NCBI GenBank assembly: GCA_965249175.1
Contig: OZ252227.1
Coordinates: 3,410,001 to 3,474,000 of the forward strand
Direction of reading: 5' to 3'
Length of the DNA: 64,000 bases
DNA from: CAZYFH01 sp965249175
Lineage (GTDB): Bacteria; Acidobacteriota; Vicinamibacteria; Vicinamibacterales; UBA8438
Below the pieces are notes generated by a model. It was given only the letters and a program-made list of their open reading frames with translations. It was not told the DNA's origin and did not search any database. Numbering within the stretch: the stretch's first letter is position 1; each line of letters begins with the position of its first letter. A program made the translations under genes and the position numbers. Positions 50,647 to 60,520 of this stretch are shown here, one piece after another.

Positions 50647-52408
50647 TCAGAGGCCAGCGAGGGGTAGGCGGAAGGCGGCCATCTCCTGAAAGTTGCGAAT
50701 CAGCAGGACGTCGCCGACCAGCGCCGGCTGGTTCCAGGTCTTGCCCTCGATCGCGGGGAAGCGTGCGAGCTCTGTGAACTGTTCGGACGTCGCGCGGACA
50801 AGCGCCAGCTCACCTCGCTCCGACAGCACCAGCAGCAGGTCCTGATCGGGCAGGAGGACGAGCTGGCCCTGACCGTAGCGTCCACCCTTCCACTTTCGCG
50901 CTCCGTCCTCGACATCGATGCACGCGAGGATGGCGCCGTCGAAGCCGAAGGCGTGACCGTCATGAACGACGAAGTCACTAAACGAAGGCTTCAGCCCGCG
51001 CGAGGTCCAGCGCTCTTCGATGGTCCATCCGCCCGGTTCATGGGCGACCGAGAAACGGCGCATGCCGAGCGGAATGGCTGAATCGGCGTTCATGCTGATC
51101 AAGAGGTCGCCGTCCGCGGTCAGGGCCGGCTGCACGATGCCGAGGCCCGGCCACGGGTGCTCCCAGAGCAGCCTGCCGTCGGCCGGCGCGACGCTGGTCA
51201 CGCCGGATGGGATCAGCTGGAGGATCTGCACGATGCCGTCGAGCGTCAGGAGACGTGGCGAGTTATAGCTCTCGCCGGCTCGGGGGCGGACCCAGCGCAG
51301 CTCGCCGGTGTCGCGGTCGTACGCGACGAGCGTGTTCGTGTAGACGATCACGACGTCGTCGACCAGCAACGGCGAGCTCACGAAGCCGAAGAGCGGGACC
51401 GTCGCGTCGGTGTCGGACGCCGCATTGCGCGACCAGACGACGTCGCCAGTAGCGGCGTCGAGGGCATTCATGATGCCGGCCGCCCCAAACGCGTAGACAC
51501 GACCGTCGCTGAGGGCCGGCGTCGCCCGGGGACCGGCGCCGACGTGCGAGTCCCAGAACCGGGTGGTCTCGCGATGTCGCCACACCGGCTGCCCGGCGGA
51601 GACGGTGTAAGAGGCAATGATCTCGTCTTCTCCCCGCTGCTCCTGAGTGTAGAGAAGGTCGCCGCGGACCACGATGGAAGACACGCCAGGTCCGATCGGC
51701 CTTCGCCACAGCTCGACCGGTGGCGACGCCGACCAGTCGGTCGCGATCGGCACACTGTGGACGACGCTGTTGCGATCGGGGCCGCGCAGGCCGGGCCAGA
51801 CGTCGCCGTGCTTCGCGGTCTTCTTTTTCGATGCCGGAACCGACGTGAGCACCCGTGGCTCGTCGTCGACGTGTGCCAGGAGCCGCGCCTCGGCGGTCTC
51901 CGCCCAGCGCCACGCGAACTCCGGGAAGCCGTAACTGGTGAGGCCGTCGCTCCGGACGAGGGCCCAGCCGCCGCACCCGAGCAGGATGGTCGCGACCATC
52001 GCCGCGCGCCGGGGTCCGTCAGCGAGGGGACGGCTGGCCACCGCCCAGGCGACGAAGGCGAGGCTCAGGGTCGGAACGGCGTAGATATAGAACTGAAGAC
52101 CCAGGTTCCCCGCCGCGACGGACTCGTGAAAGGATGCGCGGTGTGACGACCACCGCGACGATCATCAGAACGACAGCGCCCCAGCGCTCGGAACGAGGCG
52201 CCCGGCTGAAGAACGCCCACCACACCACGACCGCCAGCCCGCCGATGAATCCGCTGGCCACCCCGATGATGTTGGTCGTGGATCCGGGCGCGATGGTCGG
52301 AACGACGAGCCAGGCCAGCCATTGCAGCCCGACGGCGACCACGCCGGGCCACAGCCAGAGCGGCGGTTTCCCAGCCGGTGCGTCAGAACCGGGTCGGCTG
52401 TCGGCCAT
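50647..52408 (-). pseudogene. PQQ-like propeller protein with membrane N-terminus, frameshifted
   Basis: The N-terminal frame from ATG 52408 has a Pro-rich start and two membrane helices (LWPGVVAVGLQWLAWLVV, IGGLAVVVWWAFFSR) and then a third (WGAVVLMIVAVVVT). At about 52135-52143 it loses register. The next frame continues naturally as ASFHESVAAGNLGLQFYIYA and PTLSLAFVAWAVASRPLADG, a fourth and fifth helix, and then the quinoprotein-like propeller (WPGLRGPDRNSVV, LLYTQEQRGEDEII, ATGDVVWSRNA, LVAYDRDTGELRWVRP) to the stop at 50647. One extra base in the CCGCGC tract explains the break. It may be a pseudogene or a sequencing error. The intact protein would be about 585 residues, in the inner membrane with a periplasmic propeller. 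Confidence 0.8.
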
Positions 52409-52524
52409 CGTCTACTCCACAGACGAGACCGACACCGCCGGTGTTCCCGGAGACGCGTTGATCGGTGATCAGCCGCGACTCGGTGTATGAAGCAGCCGTG
52501 TGTAAACGACCGGGAGTGCCCGCC

Positions 52525-53505
52525 CTACTCGCCGCCGCCGTCCGACGCTTTGGCCTCGTCGGCCCGCGCGCCACCGAGCATCGCTGGCATCGAGTAGTTC
52601 CCCTCATGACAGGCGTACTCGAACACCGGGAGGTCGTTGCGCCGCATCGGGAGGTTCACCGTCCACGGAGCCGTCCAGGTGTCAGCGTCGGTCACCGTGT
52701 ACTCGTAGTCGAGGGTGTCCGCATCCAGCCGGGTGAACCGTTCGACGAGCCGCATCCCGGGGCTCGAACCGCGCCAGATGCGCTTTGCGTCGAAATTGGC
52801 CGTCTCGACCACAAGGGTGTCGCCCTCCCAGTGCCCCCGCGAATCGCCGGACCACTGATGGATCCCGTCGTCGAGCACGGGCTGCCCATCGATCGGAATG
52901 ACGCGAACCGTGTGTACCATCTCCGTCAGCAACGCGACGGTGTCGGGGGTCTGGAAGATCTGCATGTTCTGGTTGTAGCCGCCCGACGTGATGGGCGGTC
53001 CCGCGTTGAATCCCATGATGCAGCGATCGGCGTCGCTGAAGTGCACATACGACTCCTTGGCGACCTCGCTGAACGACCCGCGGCTAGCAGCCCGTGCCTG
53101 CCCGGCCTCGGTGACCTCCGGCAGCCGCCCGTTCGGCGGGTCGATGATCAGCGACGTGCGCCCTTTCCCGGCGACGTTGGTGCCTTGATCCATCCAGAAG
53201 TTGTTGTAGCCGCCGACGTTGTTGCCGGCCTCCGTGCGGCGGGCGTCCGCCTCCCACAGTTCGAGGGCGCGGTCGACAGCCTCCTGCTCGAGGTTGGCCG
53301 CCTCCTCCGCCGTGTAGAGCGCCTTGTCGCCAAGGTCTTCAGGCCGCTGGAGCGGAGTAATGGTTCGGAAATCCCACACACCCTGCAAGTCCGGCGCCCC
53401 CCACGGGGTCGCGGGAACGTCCTGGGCGAGTGTCACCGCCGGCGCCGCCAGCAACACGACGAAGGCACCAATGAGCAGCCGCGTTGTCGATCGTTGACCT
53501 GTCAT
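52525..53505 (-). CDS. Secreted YACHEG-family protein 3
   Basis: 326 residues from ATG 53505 (GGAGGTCTTGTG upstream; a GTG is directly before it). Signal peptide (LLIGAFVVLLAAPAVTLAQ). Motifs: TPWGAPDLQGVWDFRTITPLQ in outline, RPEDLGDKAL, YNNFWMDQG, RTSLIIDPPNGRLPE, RCIMGFNAGPP, YNQNMQIFQTPDTVALLTEM, SRGHWEGDTLVVETAN, ERFTRLDADTLDYEYTV and YACHEGNYSMPAMLGGAR. Divergently transcribed from a PQQ dehydrogenase with a cupredoxin domain, 111 bases away, suggesting a shared control region. Confidence 0.86.
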   Translation of the reverse strand: MTGQRSTTRLLIGAFVVLLAAPAVTLAQDVPATPWGAPDLQGVWDFRTITPLQRPEDLGDKALYTAEEAANLEQEAVDRALELWEADARRTEAGNNVGGYNNFWMDQGTNVAGKGRTSLIIDPPNGRLPEVTEAGQARAASRGSFSEVAKESYVHFSDADRCIMGFNAGPPITSGGYNQNMQIFQTPDTVALLTEMVHTVRVIPIDGQPVLDDGIHQWSGDSRGHWEGDTLVVETANFDAKRIWRGSSPGMRLVERFTRLDADTLDYEYTVTDADTWTAPWTVNLPMRRNDLPVFEYACHEGNYSMPAMLGGARADEAKASDGGGE

Positions 53506-53542
53506 CACAAGACCTCCACATCAAGTATCGTTTTACCGCCGC

Positions 53543-53548
53543 TACGAT
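53543..53548 (+). promoter_or_regulatory. Candidate -10 box of PQQ-cupredoxin gene
   Basis: TACGAT in GCTACGATAGC. The same sequence element GCTACGAT occurs 65 bases before the PQQ gene at 56373 (TACGAT, 56307-56312). No -35 box is evident. Confidence 0.3.
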
Positions 53549-53616
53549 AGCACAGCAAGGATAACGACAAGGCCACCGGCACCGTCGGAACCCGGACCGA
53601 GGAGAGGGAACGCCGC

Positions 53617-55704
53617 ATGCGCGCTTTGCCACGTGGACTCATCACTGCAATCGCGGCCGGGGTTGTGGCCCTGGCCATGCCGGGCCCGGTCGAAGGTCAG
53701 GCTCCCGACGATGGTCCCGGCTATCCCGGACAGGACTGGCTGTTCGCCGGGGGCGACCACTCGAGCTCGCGCTACTCCACACTCACCGACATCTCGACCG
53801 ACACCGTCGACCGCCTCGGCGGGACGTGGGTGACGCGGCTCGAGGGCGGCGTGTTGTCGCGAGCGACGCCGGTCGTCAAGGACGGCATCCTCTATTTGTC
53901 CGCCGGCGCCAACGTGTTCGCCATCGACGCCAGGACTGGCGATACGGTCTGGCGATGGCAACCGGGCACGTCTGAAGATGCCGCGCGGATGGTCCCTTCC
54001 TGGCAGGGCGTCGGTCTGGGCGACGACCTCGTGTTCGTAGGGCTCCGGAGCTCGCAAGTCGCGGCGCTCCGCCAGGACACCGGTGAGCTCGTCTGGGTCA
54101 CGTCGGTCGGCAGCGTGCCGCAGCAGACCGGCGAGACGGTCACCACGGCGCCGATGGTGGCACGCGGCCGGGTCTTCGTAGGCGTGGCGAACGGCGATTC
54201 CGGCGGACAGGGGCGCATCGTCGCACTCGATGCGGCGACCGGCGACATCGACTGGACGTTCTTCGTCGTGCCACGTCCTGGCGAATTCGGCCACGACACC
54301 TGGCCGCAAGACTCCGATATCTGGCAGGTCGGCGGCGGCGGCGTGTGGCTGGTCGGGACGGTCGATCCGGATCTGGGGATCGTCTACTTCTCGACCGGCA
54401 ACCCGGTGCCGATGTTCGGCGGGGAGATCCGCGAGGGCGACAACCTGTTCACCGCGTCGGTCGTGGCGCTCGACATGGAAACGGGCGAGCGGCGGTGGCA
54501 CTACCAGGTGGTGCGCCATGACATCTGGGATGCCGACATCGCGACCCCATTGCTGCTCTACGAGGTGGTGGAGGACGGTGGACAGCCCCGCAAGGCGCTG
54601 GCGGCAATGCGTGCCGACGGTCTCCTCTTCCTGTTCGATCGGGAGACCGGCGAACCGCTCATCCCGATCGAGGAACGGTCGGTGCCGCAGGATGCGTTCC
54701 TCCGCACCGCGGCGACCCAGCCCTACCCCGTCGGCGCGGAGAGCATCATCCCCGACTGTTCCTTTTGGCGCGACCGGGTGCCGCCACCGTTCGAGCTGAG
54801 CTGTAGCGTGTTCACGCCACCGTCAGTGGATCAGCACGCCGTCGTTGCGCTCGGTGCGCCGATCCCGATGGTGCGCGTCACGCCGATGTCCTTCAGCCCG
54901 CAGACTGGCTACATCTACGCGCAGGGGCGCGGGCATGTCGGACGCGCCAAGCGCTTCGACGACCCCTGGATCTCCGACAATCGCCCCGCCGGCTACGACC
55001 GGATCGGGCTTCCCGAGTCGTCCGGCGTCCTGGCGGCCGTCGATCCGCGGACCAACACCGTGGTCTGGAAGCAAGAACTCCCAGGCGGAAGGCTGGCCAC
55101 GAGCGGTCCGCTGACGACGGCCGGCGGCCTGGCGTTCTGGGGCTCAGCCGACGGCCGGCTCGACGCCTATGACGCGGGCACGGGGGAGCGCGTGTGGACG
55201 TTCCAGACGACCCCGGCGGGCGCACGGATGCGGCCCGGACCGGCGTCCACGTACGCGGTCGACGGCACGCAGTACATCGTCCTCCCGATGGGCAACGAGC
55301 TCTGGGCGTTCGCGCTCGACGGCGACGTGCCGCCGCGGGACGAGCCGGCGTCAGAGCCGCTGTCAGACCTCGTGCGCTGGGTGGGTCCGCCGGCGCGAGA
55401 GACCGACCAGATCGAGACCGCCACGCTCCGTGAGAACCCCTCGTGGTCGCTCGGCGGCAGCCGGCGCGCGATCGACGAGCACGCGTTCAACCCGCCGCGC
55501 ACCCAGGTCGGCTCCGACACGCGCGTGCGATTCATCAACAACGGCGAGATCGCCCACACCATCGCGGCGCGAGACGGCAGCTGGACCACCGGTGCCATCG
55601 CGCCCGGGCTGTTCGGGTACCACACCTTCGACACACCCGGCACGTTCCGCTACCACTGTACTGACCACCCGTGGGCGATCGGGGAGATCACGGTCGAGCC
55701 TTGA
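53617..55704 (+). CDS. PQQ dehydrogenase fused to C-terminal cupredoxin
   Basis: 695 residues, signal peptide at the N-terminus. Residues about 40-590 are a quinoprotein propeller (WLFAGGDHSSSRYSTLTDI, VVPRPGEFGHDTWPQDSD, YFSTGNPVPMFGG, VRHDIWDADIATP with the catalytic Asp present). From about 605 a cupredoxin domain follows: TRVRFINNGEIAHTIAARDG with His647 and FRYHCTDHPWAIGE with Cys681 and His684. The axial Met expected three residues after the last His in amicyanin-type sites is Ala687. The copper domain should accept electrons directly from PQQ. A self-contained periplasmic electron-transfer unit. GAGAGGGAAC precedes the ATG. Confidence 0.9.
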   Translation: MRALPRGLITAIAAGVVALAMPGPVEGQAPDDGPGYPGQDWLFAGGDHSSSRYSTLTDISTDTVDRLGGTWVTRLEGGVLSRATPVVKDGILYLSAGANVFAIDARTGDTVWRWQPGTSEDAARMVPSWQGVGLGDDLVFVGLRSSQVAALRQDTGELVWVTSVGSVPQQTGETVTTAPMVARGRVFVGVANGDSGGQGRIVALDAATGDIDWTFFVVPRPGEFGHDTWPQDSDIWQVGGGGVWLVGTVDPDLGIVYFSTGNPVPMFGGEIREGDNLFTASVVALDMETGERRWHYQVVRHDIWDADIATPLLLYEVVEDGGQPRKALAAMRADGLLFLFDRETGEPLIPIEERSVPQDAFLRTAATQPYPVGAESIIPDCSFWRDRVPPPFELSCSVFTPPSVDQHAVVALGAPIPMVRVTPMSFSPQTGYIYAQGRGHVGRAKRFDDPWISDNRPAGYDRIGLPESSGVLAAVDPRTNTVVWKQELPGGRLATSGPLTTAGGLAFWGSADGRLDAYDAGTGERVWTFQTTPAGARMRPGPASTYAVDGTQYIVLPMGNELWAFALDGDVPPRDEPASEPLSDLVRWVGPPARETDQIETATLRENPSWSLGGSRRAIDEHAFNPPRTQVGSDTRVRFINNGEIAHTIAARDGSWTTGAIAPGLFGYHTFDTPGTFRYHCTDHPWAIGEITVEP

Positions 55705-55726
55705 TATTTGATATTGGAGGACGGGG

Positions 55727-56287
55727 ATGATGCCCAGCCAACTGCTAGCAGCGACAACTCCGCCAGCGCGCGTACGCGGCGCCGTCTGTGCCGCAACCCT
55801 CATGGTGTTCCTGACGGCGGGCGTCGCGGACGCCCAAGACGGCCAGCCTTCTCTCGACGTGCGGTCCGTCATCGAAGGCACGTGGGAGCTCGTCGAATGG
55901 CATGTGGGCGATCAGGTGCTTCGGTCTCCGCAGATGGAGGGGCGTTGGATGGTGCACGACGGGCTCGTGATGGCCACGCGGCATCGCGTGGGCCCTACGG
56001 ATTTCGAGTCCACTGCCGGGTACGGGGCGTATCGTTGGGGACCGACGTCGTGGACCTACGGATACGAACGGTCCGAGGATCTGCGCGGCCCGTCGCCCGA
56101 GGACGTTGATCTGCGGGTCACCGGCTCGAATCCCACACAGATGCGGACGTTCGAGATCACGCGCGACGGCCACATGATCGTGCTGGTCGGTGATGTGTTG
56201 CGTTGGGAATACGACGTACCGGATCGCACGTTCGTGCTCAAGCGCACGACGGGCGAAACGATTCGGAAATACCGCAAGGTCGACTGA
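55727..56287 (+). CDS. Exported lipocalin-like protein
   Basis: 186 residues. Hydrophobic export signal up to VADAQD, then a lipocalin-like beta-barrel start (VIEGTWELVEWHVGDQVL) followed by regular strands (GRWMVHDGLVMATRHRVG, GAYRWGPTSWTYGYERSED, MRTFEITRDGHMIVLVGDVL, RWEYDVPDRTFVLKRTTG). The G-T-W start motif is the family landmark. It may bind a small hydrophobic molecule. Starts 22 bases after the PQQ-cupredoxin gene with a GGAGGACGGGG site, so probably cotranscribed, and precedes another PQQ gene. Confidence 0.7.
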   Translation: MMPSQLLAATTPPARVRGAVCAATLMVFLTAGVADAQDGQPSLDVRSVIEGTWELVEWHVGDQVLRSPQMEGRWMVHDGLVMATRHRVGPTDFESTAGYGAYRWGPTSWTYGYERSEDLRGPSPEDVDLRVTGSNPTQMRTFEITRDGHMIVLVGDVLRWEYDVPDRTFVLKRTTGETIRKYRKVD

Positions 56288-56372
56288 CGTCGGTCGGTTG
56301 TGATGCTACGATGACGCCCGTAGGGCGGTCGGGTGCTCCGGCCGCGCCGACGAGAATGCAGGAGTAGAAACG

Positions 56373-58475
56373 ATGAACGGCACACGACGTGGGGCCACTC
56401 GAACACGACCATTCTTGCTCGGGCTCGCGGCGGCAGCCGCCTGCGGTCTCTGGGCCACCGGGTCGGTGACGGCGCAGGGGCCCGGCACCGAAGACGGGCA
56501 TTGGACCTATCTCGGTGGCGACGCCTGGCACACGCGGTATTCGACGGCCGAGCAGATCACGCCCTCGAATTTCGAGGAATTGGAGATCGCATGGCGCTGG
56601 GACGGGGCCAGCTTCGGCCCGAGCACCGCGCGAGCCACGCCCACGTATATCGACGGCAAGCTCATCACGGTCAGCGGCAACCGCCGTCACGTCGTCGCCC
56701 TCGACCCGGCGACCGGCGAGCTCATCTGGAGCTTCACCGAGCCGAAGACCCCCCGCTACGAGTACTCGATGCGCAAAGGCTACGGGAAAGGCATCGCGTA
56801 CACCGAGATCGACGGTCGAGGGGTGGTCTTGATCTCGAGCCCCGGCTTCTTCCTCCACGCGCTCGACGCGGAGACCGGCCGCCCACTCGAGAACTGGGGA
56901 CGCCCGGTGGACATACCGGACTTCGGCCCGAGCGGGACGGTGGACATGGTCGAAGATCTGATCGCGGACTGGGGACCGTGGACCAGCATGGACCGGCCCT
57001 ACGACCCCAACGTGGGAATCCCATTGGAGATCGGCTACATCACCAACTCGTCACCGCCTATCGTCGTGAACGACACCGTGGTGGTCGGCAACTCGGCCGA
57101 GCAAGGCTACCTGCAGACGCGGATCGAGAACGTGCCGGGCGACATCCTCGCCTACGACGCCCGGACGGGCGACTTGAAGTGGAAGTTCCACGTCGTTCCG
57201 CGACCGGGTGAGTTCGGCCACGACACCTGGGAGAACGACGCCTGGGAGTGGACGGGAGACGTCTCGTCGTGGGCTCCGATGTCGGCGGACCCGGAGCTCG
57301 GACTGGTCTACATCCCGACGAACAGCGCCACGATCGACTACTACGGCGGCTTCCGCCCCGGTGACAACCTGTTCGCCGCGAGCGTCATCGCGCTCGACGT
57401 CGAAACCGGCGAGCGGCGGTGGCACCATCAGATGGTTCACCACGACGTCTGGAACTACGACACGCCCACGGCGCCGATCCTCATGGACGTGACCGTGGAC
57501 GGGCGTGAGATCAAGGGGATCTTCCAGGCAACGAAGCAGGCTTGGGTGTATGCGCTGAACCGAGAGACGGGCGAACCGATCTGGCCCATCGAGGAGCGGC
57601 CGGTGCCGCAGTCGAACGTCCCAGGCGAGAAGCTGTCCGCGACGCAGCCCTTCCCCACATGGCCAGCGCCCTTCGATCTCCAAGGTCGGACCGAGGAGCA
57701 TCTGATCGACTACACCCCGGAGGTGCTGGAGGCGGCGCGTCGCGTGGCAACGGACAACGACCTCTTCAACACGCTGTTCGATCCGCCCACCCACATTGAT
57801 GACCCGGCCGGCCCGGCCTGGAACTGTCCCGGCGGCGGGGGCGGCGCCAACATCACCGGACCGGCCGTTGCCGACCCGGTGTCGGGGGTGATGTTCGTCA
57901 CGTCGGGGAGCGGCTGTTTCAGATTGCAGGTGTTGCCCGGCAATGAGTCGGAGCTCGACGAACGGGAGCAGTCGGGGGTGACACACTCCGATTGGTCCGC
58001 CGTGGCGACGACCGTCGGTGGGGGTCCTGCTGCCACCATCGACGGCCTCCCGATCTGGAAGGGTCCGCTCGGGCGGATCACGGCGATCGACATGAACACG
58101 GGCGAGCATCTGTGGGTGATCCCGAACGGGGACGCCTCGCAGGAGGAGCAGGACCTCATCCGAAATCACCCGCTCCTCGAGGGCGTCGAGGGCGTCGAAG
58201 TCAATCGAGGCCGCGCCGGTGGGACCGCGATGGTCGTCACGCCAACGATGCTCATGGCTGGGGGCCGGACCGCTGACAACACACCGTATCTCTTCGGTAT
58301 CGACAAGCGAACCGGGGAACGACTCGGTGCGGTGGAGATTCCTGGCGTGACGCGATACGGGATGTCGAGCTGGATGCACGAAGGCACGCAGTACGTGATC
58401 GTGCAGCTTCAGGGCGGTCTCGTCGCGTTGGCTCTGCACGACAGGGTGCAGGGAGGCCAGGCGGACCAGCACTGA
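56373..58475 (+). CDS. PQQ quinoprotein with Asn at catalytic Asp position
   Basis: 700 residues; signal peptide (LLGLAAAAACGLWATGSVTA). Quinoprotein propeller of the glucose-dehydrogenase-like group (WTYLGGDAWHTRYSTAEQI, YIPTNSATIDYYGG, RPGDNLFAASVIAL, PFPTWPAPFDLQG). At the site where the paralogue at 22260 has HHGVWDFD this protein has HHDVWNYD, so N361 replaces the catalytic base, while D363 is kept. An insertion with CPGGGGGANI and SGSGCF adds two cysteines. It may still bind PQQ but have altered or lost dehydrogenase activity. Periplasmic. Confidence 0.87.
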   Translation: MNGTRRGATRTRPFLLGLAAAAACGLWATGSVTAQGPGTEDGHWTYLGGDAWHTRYSTAEQITPSNFEELEIAWRWDGASFGPSTARATPTYIDGKLITVSGNRRHVVALDPATGELIWSFTEPKTPRYEYSMRKGYGKGIAYTEIDGRGVVLISSPGFFLHALDAETGRPLENWGRPVDIPDFGPSGTVDMVEDLIADWGPWTSMDRPYDPNVGIPLEIGYITNSSPPIVVNDTVVVGNSAEQGYLQTRIENVPGDILAYDARTGDLKWKFHVVPRPGEFGHDTWENDAWEWTGDVSSWAPMSADPELGLVYIPTNSATIDYYGGFRPGDNLFAASVIALDVETGERRWHHQMVHHDVWNYDTPTAPILMDVTVDGREIKGIFQATKQAWVYALNRETGEPIWPIEERPVPQSNVPGEKLSATQPFPTWPAPFDLQGRTEEHLIDYTPEVLEAARRVATDNDLFNTLFDPPTHIDDPAGPAWNCPGGGGGANITGPAVADPVSGVMFVTSGSGCFRLQVLPGNESELDEREQSGVTHSDWSAVATTVGGGPAATIDGLPIWKGPLGRITAIDMNTGEHLWVIPNGDASQEEQDLIRNHPLLEGVEGVEVNRGRAGGTAMVVTPTMLMAGGRTADNTPYLFGIDKRTGERLGAVEIPGVTRYGMSSWMHEGTQYVIVQLQGGLVALALHDRVQGGQADQH

Positions 58476-58700
58476 ATCCTCCTTCTAGCCGGACGACGTT
58501 GCCGAGGAGTCCAGTACACGCGGGGTACGTGGCGCACTTCGCATGTACGTTTGGCGCGTGACCGTTGCCACACACCGAGTGCGACGATCCAACGCAATAG
58601 ACACGTTTACAACAACTTACGTCGATTCGTAACGCCTGGCACGGGTCTCGCTATATCTAGGAGCGACCAACGAGGACGACTCCGAGCGAAAGGGGGAAGC

Positions 58701-60392
58701 GTGACGGCTCCTACAGCACGACCCAGCCAGGCAACCATCACTCGGCACCGTCGGCGACAGCGGTTCTCCCTCCTGGTGCTGTCGGGATTCCTCTCGGGGT
58801 GTGCCACTTTCACCGGTGCCTCTCTTGGGGCCAAGCAAACCAATCAGGCCGCCGAACCATACACGTTCGCGTTGCACGAGATCCCGACCAGCGCCGGGCC
58901 GGACCAGTCCGTCGTGACGGGATTCCTGCTCGATGGCGCGGTCGCCGACCTGGCCGTGCTGCACATCGACGAGAACGGAAACCGCCGTCTGCGCATCCAT
59001 AGCGGCGACGGCGGCTGGGAGCAGAGACTCGACGTCACCCTGGGTCCCGACGTGTTGTTCGTCGATGTGGCCAACATCGGCGGGCGCGACCGGTTGGTCA
59101 CCTACGCGCCCGGCCGTCTGAGCTGGTTCGATCCGGACTCGGAAACGGAACGCCCTCTCGTGGCCGTGCGCTCCAGCTTTACCCCGCCTCGTGAAGGCGA
59201 AATCCCGCACGTCGATCTCACTCGGGACCTCAACGACGACGGCCGCGTCGACCTGGTCGTGCCCGGCACGGACGGCTTCTGGGTGTTCGTGCAGATGAGC
59301 GACGCCACATTCGCCGATCCGGTGCAACTGGATTCCTCCATTGAGATGAGTCGGATCCTGGGATCCGACGGCTACCGATACGACCCGTGGTCGCAGAGCC
59401 GTGTCCACGAGATGGACTACAACCACGACGACCGCGAAGATCTCGTGTTCTGGACGGGGGATAACTTCGAGGTCCATCTCCAGGACGAGCGGGGGTTGTT
59501 TGCCTCGGTGGCCGAGACCTTCACGACCGATGTGGCGTTCGACTCGGACGATCTCTCCTCGCTCGCGACCGGAGACATGCAGGGCAAGGTGCTCCATTCG
59601 ATCACCGACCTGAACAGCGACGGCGTCGCCGACCTGGTGGTGTTCTCGCTGGAGGGGAGCGGCCTCTCCAACAAGCGGTCCGCCTTCGAGGTGCATTTCG
59701 GCGCGCCAACCGCGGACGGTGGCACCGTGTTCGCACCGAACGTCGATGCCGCGATTCGCTCGGACGGCATTCAGCTCGGGATGGACCGGCACGAGCTCGA
59801 CCGCAACGGCCAGGCTGGCGTGATGTTCACATCCATCGGCGTCGACTACCTCGAGAACAGCTTCTGGAAGACACTCAAAGGGTTCATGGGCGAGGACATC
59901 TGGCTCGATCTCGAGTTCTATCCCATCGAAGGCGGCCTCTTTGGCGACACACCCAACGCCACCCGGAGAATAGCGCTCGACGGTGAGCCCAGCGGGCGCG
60001 AGCCGGGAGCGGTGTCACTCGACATCGTGCTTCGAGGGGGAACGCACGAAAGCCGACGGACACGGACGAGTTGGCCGCGCGCATTCAACAGGCCGTTGCT
60101 GATCGGCGACGTGACCGGCGACGGCCGCACGGACCTCCTCCTCGGGCGGACCCCCGAGGGAACGGACGTCTTTGTCGGCGTGGCAGGGCCGGAGCTGTTC
60201 GCCCGGCAGCCGCAAGGGGTCGGGGTCCCGTTGCCCAGTGACGGGGAGTACACCTGGCTCGTGGACCTCAACAGGGACGGCACCGAGGACGTCCTCCTGC
60301 ATCACCCACCCTGTTGCCGACTCGCCGTGCACCCCGACGCCGCCGTCCAGCCGTCTCGGGTGACGATGCTGATCAGCCAACCGACCCCGTAA
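58701..60392 (+). CDS. VCBS/FG-GAP repeat lipoprotein
   Basis: 563 residues from GTG 58701 (AGGGGGAAGC upstream); the frame is open from 58551 without such a site. A lipobox LSGC follows a basic N-terminus (RHRRRQRFSLLVLSGFLSGC), so the protein is lipid-anchored. The body has calcium-binding VCBS/FG-GAP repeats: DLNDDGRVDLVV, DYNHDDREDLVF, DLNSDGVADLVV, GDVTGDGRTDLLLG, DLNRDGTEDVLL. These form an integrin-like beta-propeller on the outside of the membrane. Role probably adhesion or ligand capture. Confidence 0.85.
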   Translation: MTAPTARPSQATITRHRRRQRFSLLVLSGFLSGCATFTGASLGAKQTNQAAEPYTFALHEIPTSAGPDQSVVTGFLLDGAVADLAVLHIDENGNRRLRIHSGDGGWEQRLDVTLGPDVLFVDVANIGGRDRLVTYAPGRLSWFDPDSETERPLVAVRSSFTPPREGEIPHVDLTRDLNDDGRVDLVVPGTDGFWVFVQMSDATFADPVQLDSSIEMSRILGSDGYRYDPWSQSRVHEMDYNHDDREDLVFWTGDNFEVHLQDERGLFASVAETFTTDVAFDSDDLSSLATGDMQGKVLHSITDLNSDGVADLVVFSLEGSGLSNKRSAFEVHFGAPTADGGTVFAPNVDAAIRSDGIQLGMDRHELDRNGQAGVMFTSIGVDYLENSFWKTLKGFMGEDIWLDLEFYPIEGGLFGDTPNATRRIALDGEPSGREPGAVSLDIVLRGGTHESRRTRTSWPRAFNRPLLIGDVTGDGRTDLLLGRTPEGTDVFVGVAGPELFARQPQGVGVPLPSDGEYTWLVDLNRDGTEDVLLHHPPCCRLAVHPDAAVQPSRVTMLISQPTP

Positions 60393-60520
60393 GAAACAGT
60401 CAACGACGGGCCTCGCCGTTCAGAACCAGCGAGACGTCGTGACCCACGTTAGCTCTGGGTTAGACTTGCAGGAGTGCGCTTCGCGTTGAGCTCGCGCGCG
60501 ACCCCTTCCTGGGAGGAATC

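Noticed and set aside
57051..58472. 473-codon minus-strand ORF opposite the PQQ gene at 56373
   Set aside because: Composition typical of an antisense frame; the plus strand carries the quinoprotein motifs.
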